From Mansonella perstans (Eukaryota; Nematoda; Chromadorea; Rhabditida; Onchocercidae): 64,000 nt of DNA. The notes under the pieces were generated by a model, which was not told the DNA's origin, searched no databases, and saw only the letters and a list, made by a program, of their open reading frames with translations. Location: the NCBI GenBank assembly GCA_037074765.1, contig JBAMDO010000008.1:124001-188000 (forward strand), in the 5' to 3' direction. The position numbers were made by a program, and so were the translations under genes. Position 1 is the stretch's first letter; each line of letters begins with the position of its first letter. Of this stretch, positions 23,016 to 37,200 are shown piece after piece.

Positions 23016-25617
23016 TTAACGGTTACCAACTGCCTTCATTAATTCGTCATAACTTCCACACTGTGACAGTTCGACGTCAAAATAACTAACAAACTTGGCA
23101 CAGTTCTCCATAATTTCAATTATATTTTCACGCATGTATTGCGCGCGATCATCAGTTCCACACTGCAAAGTGAGTAAGATGTTAATTCTTTCAAAGATAT
23201 TCCATATTTTTTTTATGGCAGTTATGGAGAAAAGTCAATCAGAATTGTCTCATCACGAATTAAAATATTCGCAGCACCTTCAGAATGTAAAAGAAATAGG
23301 AACAACAGTAATCAGAATTTACAATCCAAATTTCCAAATAAGCTGTTCACCCAGATTTCGCTTTTCAAAATTTAGTGCAAAAATTACCTGAAGAATTTTA
23401 TTTTGGTAATAATCAACGACTGTCCAGACAAGTAGTTCCTGCTTCGCATCTTTCCATGATCGCCTAGACTCTTGTAAACTTTTTAATAAATCCAATCTTT
23501 TATCATTCCACTGCTCCGCAGTGTCCATTACCAAATTAATACTAATCTGATGAATAAATGAGTGAGCTTCGCCAGGTTCAGAAGATGGTGATACTTTTTT
23601 TAAATACTGTGCTAGAAGAATTAAAACAGCCATGTATTGCATGTTTGATTCACGACCACCACCATGGGAAAGAGCCGAAAATGAACGAAACTTGACAAAG
23701 CGATCCAACAATTCTGCTATATCTAGTGTGAGGGTATCCAAATTCACCGTGTCAAAATCAACAGCTGCTTCCAGATCTGTTGATAACCTAAAAATTATTT
23801 AATGAGAATTTCAATTTACTCTAACCCTTATTCAGCACAAGCAATAATGTAAAGATATGAAAAAGCATTGTAAAGCAAAGAAAAGTCCAGCAAGGAACTT
23901 CCAGGGCCCTACTTGCAAAGCAACTGTACTCTAAAAGTTCAAAGATTTAAATAACGGTGTTTTGAAATGATGCAATTAATCTTGTTAATTGTAGAAATTT
24001 GGATTATTCGACCGATAATTTAATTGATTCACAAGAAAAGTGCATCTGCTCAACTTCGATATTGCTTGCTCTCATCATGATTTGATCAAAAAAGCAAAAA
24101 AGACGGATTTTTCCGAATTCTGGTGGATTATTAATGAGGACCATCTAAAACCTGACAAAATAGTGTTCGCTCAAAAAAACCTTTGGAAAGAGCGCTCCAT
24201 ATCCGAATCTTTCACTCGTTTTGACCAAATCGGCATGATAACATTACATTTCGTATTGGCATTATGAAGAGCTGCACTTGCCCACTCGCTTCGTGATCCA
24301 GCCATCCTGTTAAAAAAAATAAATATCTTCGTAAAGTTCAATTCCATTACTATGTACAAAAAAATACTGACTTCGAGAAATCACAAAAATACCTGATTGC
24401 TATGGAATGACAATCCAAATGAACTAAATTCATTTGTGACACTGTTGTAAATGAATAATCCCGTCCATTAATTACTTTGTTCTCTTTTAAATTTAACCGG
24501 CTTGCAAATGCATATACCTAAAAAGAGAAATAAAAAAATAAGAATATAAAAATAAGCAAAACTGTTCGGAAATCAACCTTGCTTAAATCATGCTCACATG
24601 TCAAAACCGGTTTTAATTCTCCGTATGATATTCTTTATAGATATTAGATATAGCATGGGTAAATAGTAAATAAATATAATGATACTTCCATCTTAGCTTT
24701 CATATCTATTTTCAAATATAATTTTGTTCCCTCATTGAAATGTATCTTACTTTAATTCAATAAAAAAAAATATCTCAATATAAAATCATTTATTTGAAGC
24801 GAATAGATCTAGACAATGAATTCACTGTACAGATTAAAGCAAACCAACCATCATGATCTTAGCACCAGCGTCTATTGCTTCCCGGCATATGCAACAAATA
24901 CCAATGTCTGATACACTGTCCAATGAATGCTCTTCACTAACCAATTTGCGACCACATACCTGAAAGAAAGTATGGCTATATCTCAGATAAGAAATGATAA
25001 AGGAAAAAAAAAGGTCCCGAATCTTCTTAAGTTAATCAACTCCTTTCACTCAAAATTTGCAGTAATGATTGTCCAACTCTACCATAAAGCAATCTTTTTT
25101 TCTTATTCATAAATTTAAAAAAAAAAAAAAGCAAAACTAACATTAGTATTAATAGGAAGCTCTAATACTAAATGTTTGTTGACAATGCTAAGAAAAAGAA
25201 GCCTATGTAAAGCGAATGAAAAATAATACCATGGAAAATTGCTAACCGTTAGTACAAAACACAAAGTAACTTACTTTCACTTGTCCTTTTTTGCCGATTT
25301 CCATACCCATTTTCGAAAGCTGTTTTTGCCTCATTGCCATTGCTAATTGACGCTTCTTTACTTTCGTTTCTTGCCGAACTTTTTCAATCTTCAATTTTAA
25401 ATTGATTGTGGAGCAAATACAAACTCTACTAAATTCCAAAGTCCAAATAAGTGACGAATCTTTCTGATGTTTCAAATTTGATATGCACCTGCACAGCAAC
25501 TTGATCATTCTTCTTCAACTCCTCCATTACATTTTCCGCCAATGTTCCAATATGTTCAGCTGACGAAATCTGTTCCAGACGATGCAGTATTGGCAGGGAA
25601 TTTTCGGCAATCGCTTC
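23016..25617 (-). other. UBR4: UBR4 catalytic C-terminus (hemi-RING and UZI)
   Basis: Exons: 25617-25489, 25388-25275, 24959-24849, 24517-24393, 24306-24181, 23787-23388 and 23162-23016. Anchors are [34 protein letters not shown], the hemi-RING cysteines in [24 protein letters not shown] with the paired His and Cys, and [20 protein letters not shown], then GGGRESNM. The protein ends MKAVGNR. Spacing and residues match the minimal E2-binding module known for UBR4, so the ligase is probably active. Confidence 0.93.
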
Positions 25618-28600
25618 CTGCGAAATAACATTAGAGCTATCCAGACTTGATCATGCTGATGAAACATAGACAGGAATATGGGAAAGTGGTTTAGAAAGTT
25701 GTATAATGTCGGCTTTTCTTCTTTAAGACTTTGGAAGTAACTGTTGTAAAAGATAACACACTATAAATTGCTTGAGCCTTTGAAGAACTCTTTTTTTTCG
25801 AAAAAACGAATCGAAAATTTATTTGATTGAAAGAGACCTTCCTTTACATTTATATCAGAATCCAGTTAAAGAAGATCTTATTCCGTAGAAATAATGTGAT
25901 GAAATAATATATTTCCCGAACTAATAAATCAATATCTTGGACATATTGTATATGAACTATATTTTGTCTTCTAAACTGATGATCAAAAAAGTAACCAAAA
26001 TATAATGTACTAAAGCGAAAATAAAGAATGGAGCAGATCGATATTTGTAGGCAGTCCAAAGGAAGAGGTGCGGTGAAGACGTGACAACTTACGGAAAGGA
26101 CATACTTCAGTGCAATAAACGAACATTAAAGACATTTTTTTATCACAACAAAATTCACGTATGATAGTAATTTTTAAATTACATAAAAATAGCTCACCTG
26201 CGAAGGTTTATGAGCCCGTGCCATACCAGCCATTAGTTTTAGAACATATTTCAGCGAAGGCTTTGACAAAAAATATTTCCATTCGGGTCCTATTACAGAT
26301 ACATTAAATATCGGTGGATGATTCTCTGCTAAATATCTGCATGCATCTGCAACCAATCCAGCATCCATCATTTTCTTCTTGAGAATCCGTCCAGATGCAC
26401 TATCATGAATAGCGCTGGTTATTTTACACAGTGTTTCCACCTTCTGCACCACTCGGTCTCGGATTGCTCGATCGTTATCTACAACACTCACTTCACTTGA
26501 TAAATATCTTGATAACTTCATCAATTTTTTAAACTAGAGGTAACTAAATTAATCACTTGATCATCGTCATTTTGAACGAATCTTTTACATCAAAACCTGT
26601 ATAAAGCTGCGTAATGTGGTATGAAGCAGATAGATATGCTGCAACGAATTAATGTCAAGATCACACAACTCATTATTTCCTAATCGCTGTAACGTCAAAA
26701 GCAGAACAAACCAATTTCATCCCAGTGACAACACGACCGAAATGTTTCGACCAAGGCATCCATGCTTTCTGCATTACCGAGGCAAAGATTTGGTGCAATA
26801 GATGTCACCGCTTCAAGTAATGACGTTGAAAGTTCTTCATCGCTGCCCATTGAAAGTTCCAATAACCAAGACATCTGCTCAAAACTCGCGCCACCAATAG
26901 ACTGCAATGCAATACACATATGGCTGTAAAAGGAAACGATGAGAAACACACCTTTTCGACTCGATCAGTGGCGAGAATATCAACTAGGAGAATCCTACTA
27001 AGCTCGAGATACTGCAAAGCTATAGCTTCAATCGATTTTTCTTTAATACCGCTTCTGTAAGCCACTTCGAAAACATGCAGAAACCTTCGGATACCGCCAT
27101 ATTCATTCAACTGTTCACGATTCCCTTCAACCTAGAAAAAAGAATTCTTTTTCGATTATTTTCCTCGCCAATTTTTGCATAATCTGGCTTCTAAATTACA
27201 AGTTCAAACCTCCAAAAATGTATACCTTTATGCAGTAAGTGAGCAACCGATGAAGTTCTCGCAACAATATTATGCCTCCTCCCGTTAGTTCAATGTTGTC
27301 TAATATCGGTAAAATAGTTGCAAAAGCGCGTATCTGAGAGCCTAACGTACTCGCCAAGCAAAGCTGACTATCGTCTACTTTCTCCTTGACTAAAATTATT
27401 TTTTAGTAGAATGAGAAAATGAATCTTCTGATAAATTCTTTCTACATTTCTGAGAAAATAATTAAAAATTATTGAAACCATTGAAAGTTGGTAGTTATAA
27501 AAAAAAAACATATAAAACGAGTGTTACAGACATCCACCACTGGAACGTAAGAAACTTGATTAATCAGAATAATTTTATATTTAGGAATGCTAAAACTCGA
27601 TTTTTCTAATTAACAAAAGATATTTTGTTAATTACGATATTATTAATTTTATTGTTAAACTTTTAATTAAACAATTAAACTTATTTCAGAAATGAAAGAG
27701 AAGTTAAAAATAATCCTCAACTTTAATTATTTAATTTTATCTTTTTCCTTTTAATTATAAGAAAAAACAAGTTGGAAGTTGGTGATTACAAAAAATACAT
27801 ACAAAACGGGTGTTACAGACATCAAGTCGGTAATATATTTTTGTTCAAGAAAATTCATAAAAGGAATATAAATTAGGAGTTATCAGGCGAAGTAACTATC
27901 TAAATTACTAAATTTACCATTCGTATCCATCAGTGTTTTTACAAAGGGTTCTGTCGCGTCACCAAGAAGACCTCGCATCCGATACACAATAACCATCGGT
28001 TGACCGTGATGATCAGAACGCCACAGTTTTTCGTAAACATCATTAACCGGTAAGTCCAAGGCAATAATTTTCTGATTTACGAGGAGCTGCAAAATGAGGA
28101 TGAAAATAGTATTAACATAATTTAAAAAGGACTGGAACGAATTATAAAAAATTTAACGATTGCAATTGTTACTCTTAAAGGCTAATTTTGCAGCTCTAAT
28201 CGTTTTTCCTAATTTATTAGCAAATTTTAGTAGTGACAGGAGAAGAAAGATTTCGAATGATGAAACAGTCCAGAAGCAAAATGCAGCTAAAGATCAACAG
28301 TTCAAAAAAAAAAAAAAAGCAAAACAAAAAAGAATGTGGTATTGAAGTTACCTCCATTCCATTATCATCGTCCAGCAGTGCGACCAGTTCACAATCTCGA
28401 CAAATTTTATTTTTGATATCTCTCATCAGAGGACCCATGCCCGCATCACTGCTCTTATATGGATTACCTAACATTCTGCCTTGTAGATAATCTTCCTGAA
28501 GTGCATCCTTCTCGATTTGTATTAGAAAATCCTCCTCCTTCTTCAGTAACGGATAAATGATGTCACTTATAACTGATAGAAGATAAGCTTGTATACATAG

Positions 28601-31243
28601 CTCTTGCGGATGAGCTCCTATTTGTCGCGTAACCTCCTTCAGCACTAAGACTGGCCGTTTCAGTGCGATGCGCATCAGCAGCACACCAAGGTCTTTGACA
28701 GATTCGTTCACATAACTAGAAATACAGCACTGTCACTGCAACCTACTAATAATATACTTCTGATATAAATATCAGAACACGAAATTAGGAACTTACAAGG
28801 TACGATGAATGGTAACTTGCTTGAGTGCGCAAGCAGCTCGAAGTAGAAGAGGAAGTATAGCAGGACTAGATTCGTATAGCAAATTCCAACCTTTCTTATC
28901 CATTTGCATCATACATTTCAAAATCTCTGAAAAAGTATATGAGCTAGATAATATCATAAATTACTATCGGTAGGATCATTGGGCATCCATTTAATGGATA
29001 AAAATACCAATTTCATCTTTCCCTTCACATCAATTGTTTCAGAGTGGCCTAAATGTTTGATAGCTTTTTACATTCAACTGAATGTGAACTTACGAATAAG
29101 ATGATGTAGCAGAATTCCAGTTGAAAGATCTTCCGTTAGCCCTTTCACTTCACGTAAACGTATATCCAGACTTGTCTGTAAACAATACTGAGCAAAAGAA
29201 TAAAAAGTATACTGAAAAATTTAATAAGAGTATCCCGAAATAACTTCCAGAATGCATCGATAAAAGTTCCGTGTTTTAGTAATAACTTCTTTACTGTTAA
29301 TAAAAAAAAAAAAAAGCATACCAGCAAAATTCGCTTAACGACATCTACATGGAATTCAACTGGTTTCGATACTAGAACGCTGTGAATTTCGCTTGCTTTT
29401 AATAAGGTTCGCACCAAACAAAAATATTCGTCAATATTGTTAGCCGAGACACTTCGAATTTTCTGCATCCAGAGCAACACCCTGAATAATCTTTCAGTTG
29501 ATACTGAAGCAAATTATCACCAATGAAAATGAAAGGACAGTTTTCAGAATATTTTTTAAGAGCAAACAATTGAGGCAGAAAAAAACAGTTCCATAAACTG
29601 AAGGAGTAAACCGAATTTCAAATTTTAATGATACTAAATCAGCTAATGTCGAATGAATTCAGCGATATTGCAGTAAAATGTACAATTAAATTCGAATTGG
29701 AATATTTAAAATTCCGCAAATTTATCGCTGTATGTCATCTCGCATAAAAAGCTTGCAACTTCCTACCAGCTTCCTTTCTACATCTTTTGAAATTATAGCT
29801 CCTTAGCTAGACTAAAAAATAAGGAAAAAATCAAAAGCTTTCCATAATACATTTAATTGGTTAAGTAGTTCATGAATCATAATGTAATTGAATTCGATAA
29901 GTGAAAAAAAAAACTTACTTTTGCAATACTAGAGCTATGTCTACAGGCGATCCCATGTGTGCTTCGTTATCTTTGCTGATTTCAAAGCACATCATCACAA
30001 GCAAACGACAGGTTGCAGTGCGAATTGTTGCTACCGATGAAAACATGCAACGGGCAAGCCATTGATCGAGTGACTGGAAAGTTAAAAAAATGTTCTACAT
30101 GTTTAGTTAAATTATAAAATCGAATAAACTACAAACATACATAGAACCGATTCATTAATTGTCCAACAAGGTACAACAACCAGAAGGAAAAAATTTGCTT
30201 CACATGCTTTGTGAATAATTCTCTCCAAAAGCTTTCATACTGTTAAAAAGATATTTTCGGAGAATAAGCTGAATTTATTTTTAAGCTGGTAGATCTCACA
30301 AAAATGAGATGAATAGAAAGAAGAAAAACATCATACTAGTTAAAAAAAGCGAATGTCACACTAATAAATAAGGAACAGAAATTGTACAAACTGACAAATT
30401 TCCGTTCTGGATCACTTTCAGTGCAACGTTTAATATATTCAAGGATGCTGCGCTCTTTTTCTAATCCATCTTTTTGCAATAATCCTGTATATTCCGCCCA
30501 AATGAATCTAAAACTTCTACTGCCTTTAAAATCATAAAAGTTTTGAAGGAATAAATGATTCGAGAAACGAGAGAGAAAAACTACTCCGGAAATTTCCAAA
30601 AAAAACATGCAATAGAAATAAAAAATCAATTTCTATAAAAATTAATTTCTATCCTTACCTTCCTTCCAACCATCCCGTCACTGGAAACCGTTCAGAAGGT
30701 ATGAGTAATTTGTCGAAATCAAGTTTTTCTTCGTTTAATGTTTTCATATCTTTCATGATTCTACGCAAAAGAGTGTCATCCAAAACAAGGTTCTGCAAAG
30801 CACAATTTATGTAACAGTATTCTCTTTAATTCAACTTTTCATCATTTGCAAAAAGTGAACTATTCTTCCCACAAATCGCTCAACTTGTCATCACCATGAC
30901 AATCTACAGCTTTAATTCATAATATTTTTAACACGACAACTTTTCACAAATTATAAAATTTACTTCTGTATTATTTATGAAGGCTTTCCAATTTCTTATT
31001 TTGAAATATCTATACTCCAGCAAATATTATGAATTGAGAACAAACCTGTTTTATTTCTTCCTGCTCATTCTTTTCACCATTACCTTCTAGCCCAGTTTTT
31101 TGCGAAACATCTAAAATGAAACTGTCTTTCACTGTTTCCTTCATGTGTAACTAAAAGATAACCTAGTGGACGCGTTTACACATTAAGATAAACAGTACAT
31201 GATATGATGCAAGTCCTATGTTACATGAAAAAAGTTTGCTCAC

Positions 31244-31280
<37 letters not shown>

Positions 31281-34200
31281 TAATAATAATAATAAATTAC
31301 CAGCAACGACACCAGTGTTTTTCACTTTATCGACATTGAGACCAGATGAATCTGCGGGAGCATTTTTTAGACTTGTTGAAAATGGTGAACAAATTTTCAA
31401 AAATATAGCCAATGTATGCAAATCCATCTCGGTATTGCCATTTCCCACCACAGCCATGCGCATCAAACAACGCAATTTCTGCTCCCAAAACCTGAAGCAT
31501 ATCCCTCAGAATTTGCCGCCAACAAATAACCCCATATATATAACAAATTATGAGCAAATGAACTGAAATTAAAAATGAAATGAAGTTTAAATGCAAAAAG
31601 CAAAGAGAAATCAACCGAAAATGATAAGCTCTTGCTTCTGCTGCTTCTTTTACTGAAGTTTTATCTATAAATGTTCGATTCTTGAAATTACAACTGAATT
31701 GTAAAATAATTTCTATTAGTTCTTTGTTAAACTATATGAATATAATAACAATACCGAAATTTATTTTCAAATATCGACTTCGTTAGCAAGTAGCATGGAA
31801 GAGCACCATTCTCCACCAATTCACACATTTTCTGCGTCGCTTCTTTGCTCATTTCCGAGAGATTCCAAATCAGATTATGAATGGAACGAGCAACTGGATC
31901 ACCAAATGCACATCCAGTTACCTAAGAAAACCAAGCTCTTTTTCCCCAGTTTACTGACATTTCAAAACACAGCGCTCTTGTTGCTGGTTAATTATTCTCA
32001 TCATTGCACGCAGAATAAAAGTCAAATAACAACAGATCTACATTGCTGTTTATTCAATTTCGAAAAAACTCAAATGACATCGACAATGGCTTGAGCTTTA
32101 TGCTTCCTATAATACTAAGATATTAGGAAAGTAATATCTCCCTAAACTATTTGTCTTCAATCTTAATCTTTCTATCAGACCAATAGAAATAACTCTTCCT
32201 GATATTAAAGCGATCTTTCAATATTTGCTTTCTATTTGCTACAATAAACAAATTATATATGTCATTTTATCAAGCAACAAATAATATATTTAATAAATAA
32301 ATGTAGTTAAACAACTCTAATTAACTTTTTCATTAATTTGATTAATCTTTGCAGAACTTTACCAATCGATTGAAAACAAAATCTTGACGAATAATTTCCT
32401 CCATAACATTTGTATCATTACATGTTGCTTGTATCAGGGCGACACAGTGCACAATTAATGCGGATACACATCCTGTACAACGATCACTGAAATATTTGTA
32501 AAATGCAATTTTTCTGAGAATAAATCAGAAACAAATGAAAATAAAAATTGAGATATTTTCAAAATATTCTCATAAGATCGGGTCATAAATTTAAAATGCA
32601 TTTCAAATCAGACATACTCTACATCTATTGATACGTAACATAACGGAATAAATCTCAGTTTTTGTCAGTCAAAATAATACTACTATTCAGAATTCGAATG
32701 GGTTGCATATCAATTGGTCAGTGTATTATTTTTTAACTTTCACTAGCTAGGAATAATTTTAAAAAATATTAAGTTATACAATGGGGGTAATAACGTTAGA
32801 ATCTAATTTGGTACGCTTATAAAAATATTCATACAAAAACCAACGAGTTCGAGTGAAGGTTATTGGTAAGAGATTTGTCCAGTAGCACTTCATCTCCATT
32901 TTCAATGTCGTAACGAAGAATTTCTGCTCGAAATGCGGCTAACTGGCGAGTTTGTTCGCATAATTTATTGTGTAGTTTCTCTGCATTACGATATAATGTT
33001 TCAAGCGTACAATCCTGTAAGAGAATTGCAATAATATTCGCTAGAGACCTGAATTAATAAAATGTCAGCTGAATAAAACCACGACCTCCTTAAACAGTGG
33101 TCCTACCTCCTTCAAATTTAAACTCGATATGAAATTTGCAAATGATTGCATAGACATGTGCTTCAGAATCATATTTGGTCGGATAGCCGGTTCTGATTCC
33201 CACGAGCATCTTTCCAAAAGGACGCCAATGATTCCAATATGACAACGTGTCGATTCGATGTCGCTCAACAAAGCTTCCATGAGAGCGTACGTCTGAAGAC
33301 TTATTTCCCTTTCGCTGACTTCAAGATTTCAAAAGCTCAGATTTTGTTAAGAAGTCGAAAGTAACAAAATATGTCCCCTAAGAACTTGTTTAGAAGAGTT
33401 GAAATGCCTCAGTAGAAATATCTCACCATCTTTCGGTCATTGTCATCCTCGATTGCTTGCACTGAAGGTAACGATCGACCAACAACTATTGCTTCCAGGC
33501 GAGCATATTTGCAAAAACCGCAAGAGTTACATAAAAATGGTTCCTAAGAACAAAATACACATACAATGAATAACTATGTCATTCAGTAGAAGAATACAGC
33601 ACTAAGAGGATTATTTGCATGTTCATATCAATTCCATAAGAAGAACTTCACTAGAACTGTTTTCCTTCCTCAAATTAAAATCAAACGAATTTAGGGAAAT
33701 AAACTAAATAATAAAATGAAAAAAAAAACCTTCTCATCATAATTGATTGCTCGACATTTCACGCACTGAAAGACATTTTCGCCGCAGTTTGAGCATATCC
33801 CAGGATTCGGTGCTACTGATGTGGAACACCGTGGACAGTGCACGAATTCTGGTGCGTCAGTAGCTCCAGCGTTTGTGTCATAAAATTCTGCCATTTCTAA
33901 GATAACATTGCAAGTAACGATTGGAATTGGAAGTTGCACATCAATTTCGGTGTCTCCTTGATTTACCTGCAGATATGGTTCCCATACAAAGAGCAAGAAA
34001 TAATAATACCTACTTTTGTCGGCATTTTTTTTTAAAAAACTGGATATTAATTTGAGAGGGAGCAGAATTATGCCTGAAAAACCATCTCCATAATTTTTAT
34101 GCCACCTCATCGACCACAATTTTAAAAGATTGCCGTGTTACATCAGAATGCCAGCTTTGCTATAATCTCTCTCTGCTTCCCAATACTGACGTTTTCATTC

Positions 34201-37200
34201 ATAAGCCTTCATATCCATAAATGTTGTAGTTTTCCGTTACAACTATATAAAAAAAACAAACACAACCTTGACATCAGCTGCTTTCTCCCAAAGTTCAGGT
34301 CGATTCTTCAGATCAACCGCAGAATCAAGCATTTTATTGCAGTAATAAAACTTGAAACGTTTCACCATTTTTGATCGCTTGATTTCGCTCAAACGTATGA
34401 TAATTCGTGATACCTATGACTTTATTTTGCAGTTATTTGTAGTATTTTGCTTAAATTATTCCCTTGCATTTCTTCTTAGCCTGATTAAATACTATTAAAC
34501 CACATCTAGGTATTACAGAAAGTAGCAACTCTTTTTTTCTCTAAATTTATAATAGGCTGTCAAACCATACATACTTCAAAATGACCCATCAATTTGATCA
34601 TCTGTGCCGACGTAGTGAAACGAGAGTCCAACTTAATTGATGATAATTTTAACTGTTCCATTGAATGATCCAAATTCGAACATATCAAACATGGTGATTT
34701 ACTTAGTACAGAAACATCTGGTGTTCCTGAAAAAACTCTTCATACTAAAGTTTAAATATAAACTTTAATTGGGGCTACTTGGATCTGGCTCGAAAATTTC
34801 CATAATTTTTTGCTTAACATTCTTCGACTCACGAATCCGACAATATTAAGATTTTCATCAATGACAAACTAATTTTGGTAGAGGAGATTGTTTCTTTCGA
34901 CACAGCATAATCTACTATTCAGAATATTATGAAATGCTTTCTTCTTGTATTAGTAAAATATCAAGTTGATAAAAAATATCAAGTTTTAAAAAAAGTATGA
35001 TGAGCAATCGAAGTAGAAGAATAAATGCATAAATGAAGCAAAAAAATAAGAGTGCTTGAAAATTCACCGACAAATAAGGATAACTTTTTGAAAACAATCG
35101 AACTTCGACTTTTTTCTAATGTACAGAGTCCGCTATTGATCGCTGCTACAGCTTCCTTATAAACCGTAATTAATTCATCCCTTAAATACAATTTAAAAGT
35201 GCTGAAACAAAATTATAAGAGATGCACCATTCATCCTCAACATAATTTCTAATAAATGAAATTTAAAGATTTGTTTTCAGAAGACGAGGTCAATGAATAA
35301 GAGGATGTGCAGCTTCGAACTGATATTTCTCATGTAAAAATCTTCTTCATCAATTTTAAAGTTTTCGTCAAGCTGTTCTACAAAATAACACCACCTACTT
35401 CGGAAATAAAGATGATGAGGCTAACTTTGATAAGAATCGAGGTAGATAGCAAGACAGAAGATCTACTAGCTGTGCAGCTCGATTACCCATTTCTTGTGCA
35501 TAAGACCAAGTTTGTTTGTACAGGTAATTAATTAGTAGCAACTGATTGGGTCTTGATGCAAGCTGCAGTGTTGCACGCAGAATCGCGTGCAGTATCCATC
35601 GTCTTTCTTCATTTTCGCCCAACAGAAATCTGCAAATATGAAAGCAAACTATTAGAACTTTAGAACAGAACTGCCATTCTGCCAACAAAAAATTTTCCAG
35701 CAATGAATAATAACAAACCAGAGATGATGACTAACAAACTATATATTTTTGGCTGAGTTTTGTCATGGAAAATAATAAATTTCCCAGGAATTAGATGCGA
35801 TTTAAAAACACATGTATTTTATTCAATAAAATTTTTCTTTATAAACAATTCAATTAAGAAAAGGAAAATAACTATTTTCAAAATCTAGCACAGAGATCAA
35901 ATGAACCAAAAATAAAATACCTCGTAATTAGTCTTTTGAACAATATAAATGGTTTTTGCTTGCCTAGAAGTATATTAACCAGTGAACAACACAATAATTC
36001 ATCATCGGAATCGTCGGATGTTCGGATAGCCAGCAAAATGAGATTAAGAACAGCGTCGCACGCAACATCAGGCATCATACACGCCAATTCCATCAGCCAC
36101 GACAACTAAAAAAGGGAGTTTTGCAGTTTTAAACTTTCAAGCCAAATAAAAATCAAATAAACGGATGATACGCTCACTTCCTTTAAGCATATTCTTTGCC
36201 AAACGATACAGCGTCTCTCAGAAACCACTGCTATTCCGTTGATGCGGCTAACAACATCGCTCAATTCGAAATATTCTAAACTTGAACGGCCTTTCAAACG
36301 TTTCTTCAAATTATCCAGCAAATCATGAATGATATGCTCATCACGAACTTGTCGATACTTGGTCTGGAAAATAAGCACGTGTAATATAACAACGCTATCT
36401 AGCTGAAACAACACTTTTAAATAAATAAATAAGTTTAAAGAGTAGAATAATAGAATGATTTGATGTAATAAATTCATTCCAGTAAATTAAAGTATGGACT
36501 TCATTTTATCTTTAGTTAAGTAATAGTATTCAGTAAAATGGCTAGCAGTAAAAAAAGACTGAAGTGGATCGGGAAACAAATTTAACAGGAAGATGCACAT
36601 CGAAGCAACCTACCATATCAGAATCACACATTAACAAAAGCAACTTTCGAGCAAGTCTGCGCATTGTTGATGGTTCCTGCGTAATATAATCACATAAAAG
36701 ATTCTCCCACTGCTTGTTCAGCACTAGCTCATCACCCAAAATTTTTTTAAGCTAAAAATAAGTTGAATATAAATCATTTTCCTATAGTATTTCATATTTC
36801 GCCCTAAAAACTAAAGAAAAAAAACATTAGGGTGGCCGAACGCACATATATAATCCTCGGAAGATTGCAGGCAGAAATACTTCAATTCATTTTGTATATT
36901 AAATCTGCAATAAGCAGCAAAGGGATGAGGAAAATGAAACAATCTCAGTGACAGTGACGATTCATGCAGTATGTCCCTTGATGCTTAAAAAATACGTTAC
37001 AAACTAAAGACATTGAGAAAATCTGCAGAGTAATTTAATGAAATCCACCATTACAACAGCTTATTTTACAGTTTAAACCCTTTTATCACTATAGTTGCAT
37101 CCAGTTATGAAAATTGGAAGAGGACACGAAAAACTGAATTGACTACACTAATTTAATTGAGCAATAAGGAGCATATGAAACAACATTACCCTAAATTTAA

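Larger units (their letters stand above)
26198..33292 (-). other. UBR4: UBR4 C-terminal helical scaffold
   Basis: Exons: 33292-33107, 33014-32845, 32486-32363, 31921-31733, 31680-31616, 31491-31301, an unresolved piece near 31111-31046, 30792-30659, 30519-30396, 30239-30141, 30073-29919, 29481-29322, 29175-29094, 28926-28797, 28715-28352, 28086-27918, 27389-27226, 27131-26952, 26901-26712, 26679-26597 and 26533-26198. Conserved anchors: [69 protein letters not shown] and [17 protein letters not shown] 32-bp intron (26680-26711) is required to join [14 protein letters not shown] to the next exon in frame. Confidence 0.9.

Noticed and set aside
31204..31566. 120-codon + strand open frame with poly-Asn
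   Set aside because: It is the (AAT)n microsatellite plus the antisense of a clear UBR4 exon.
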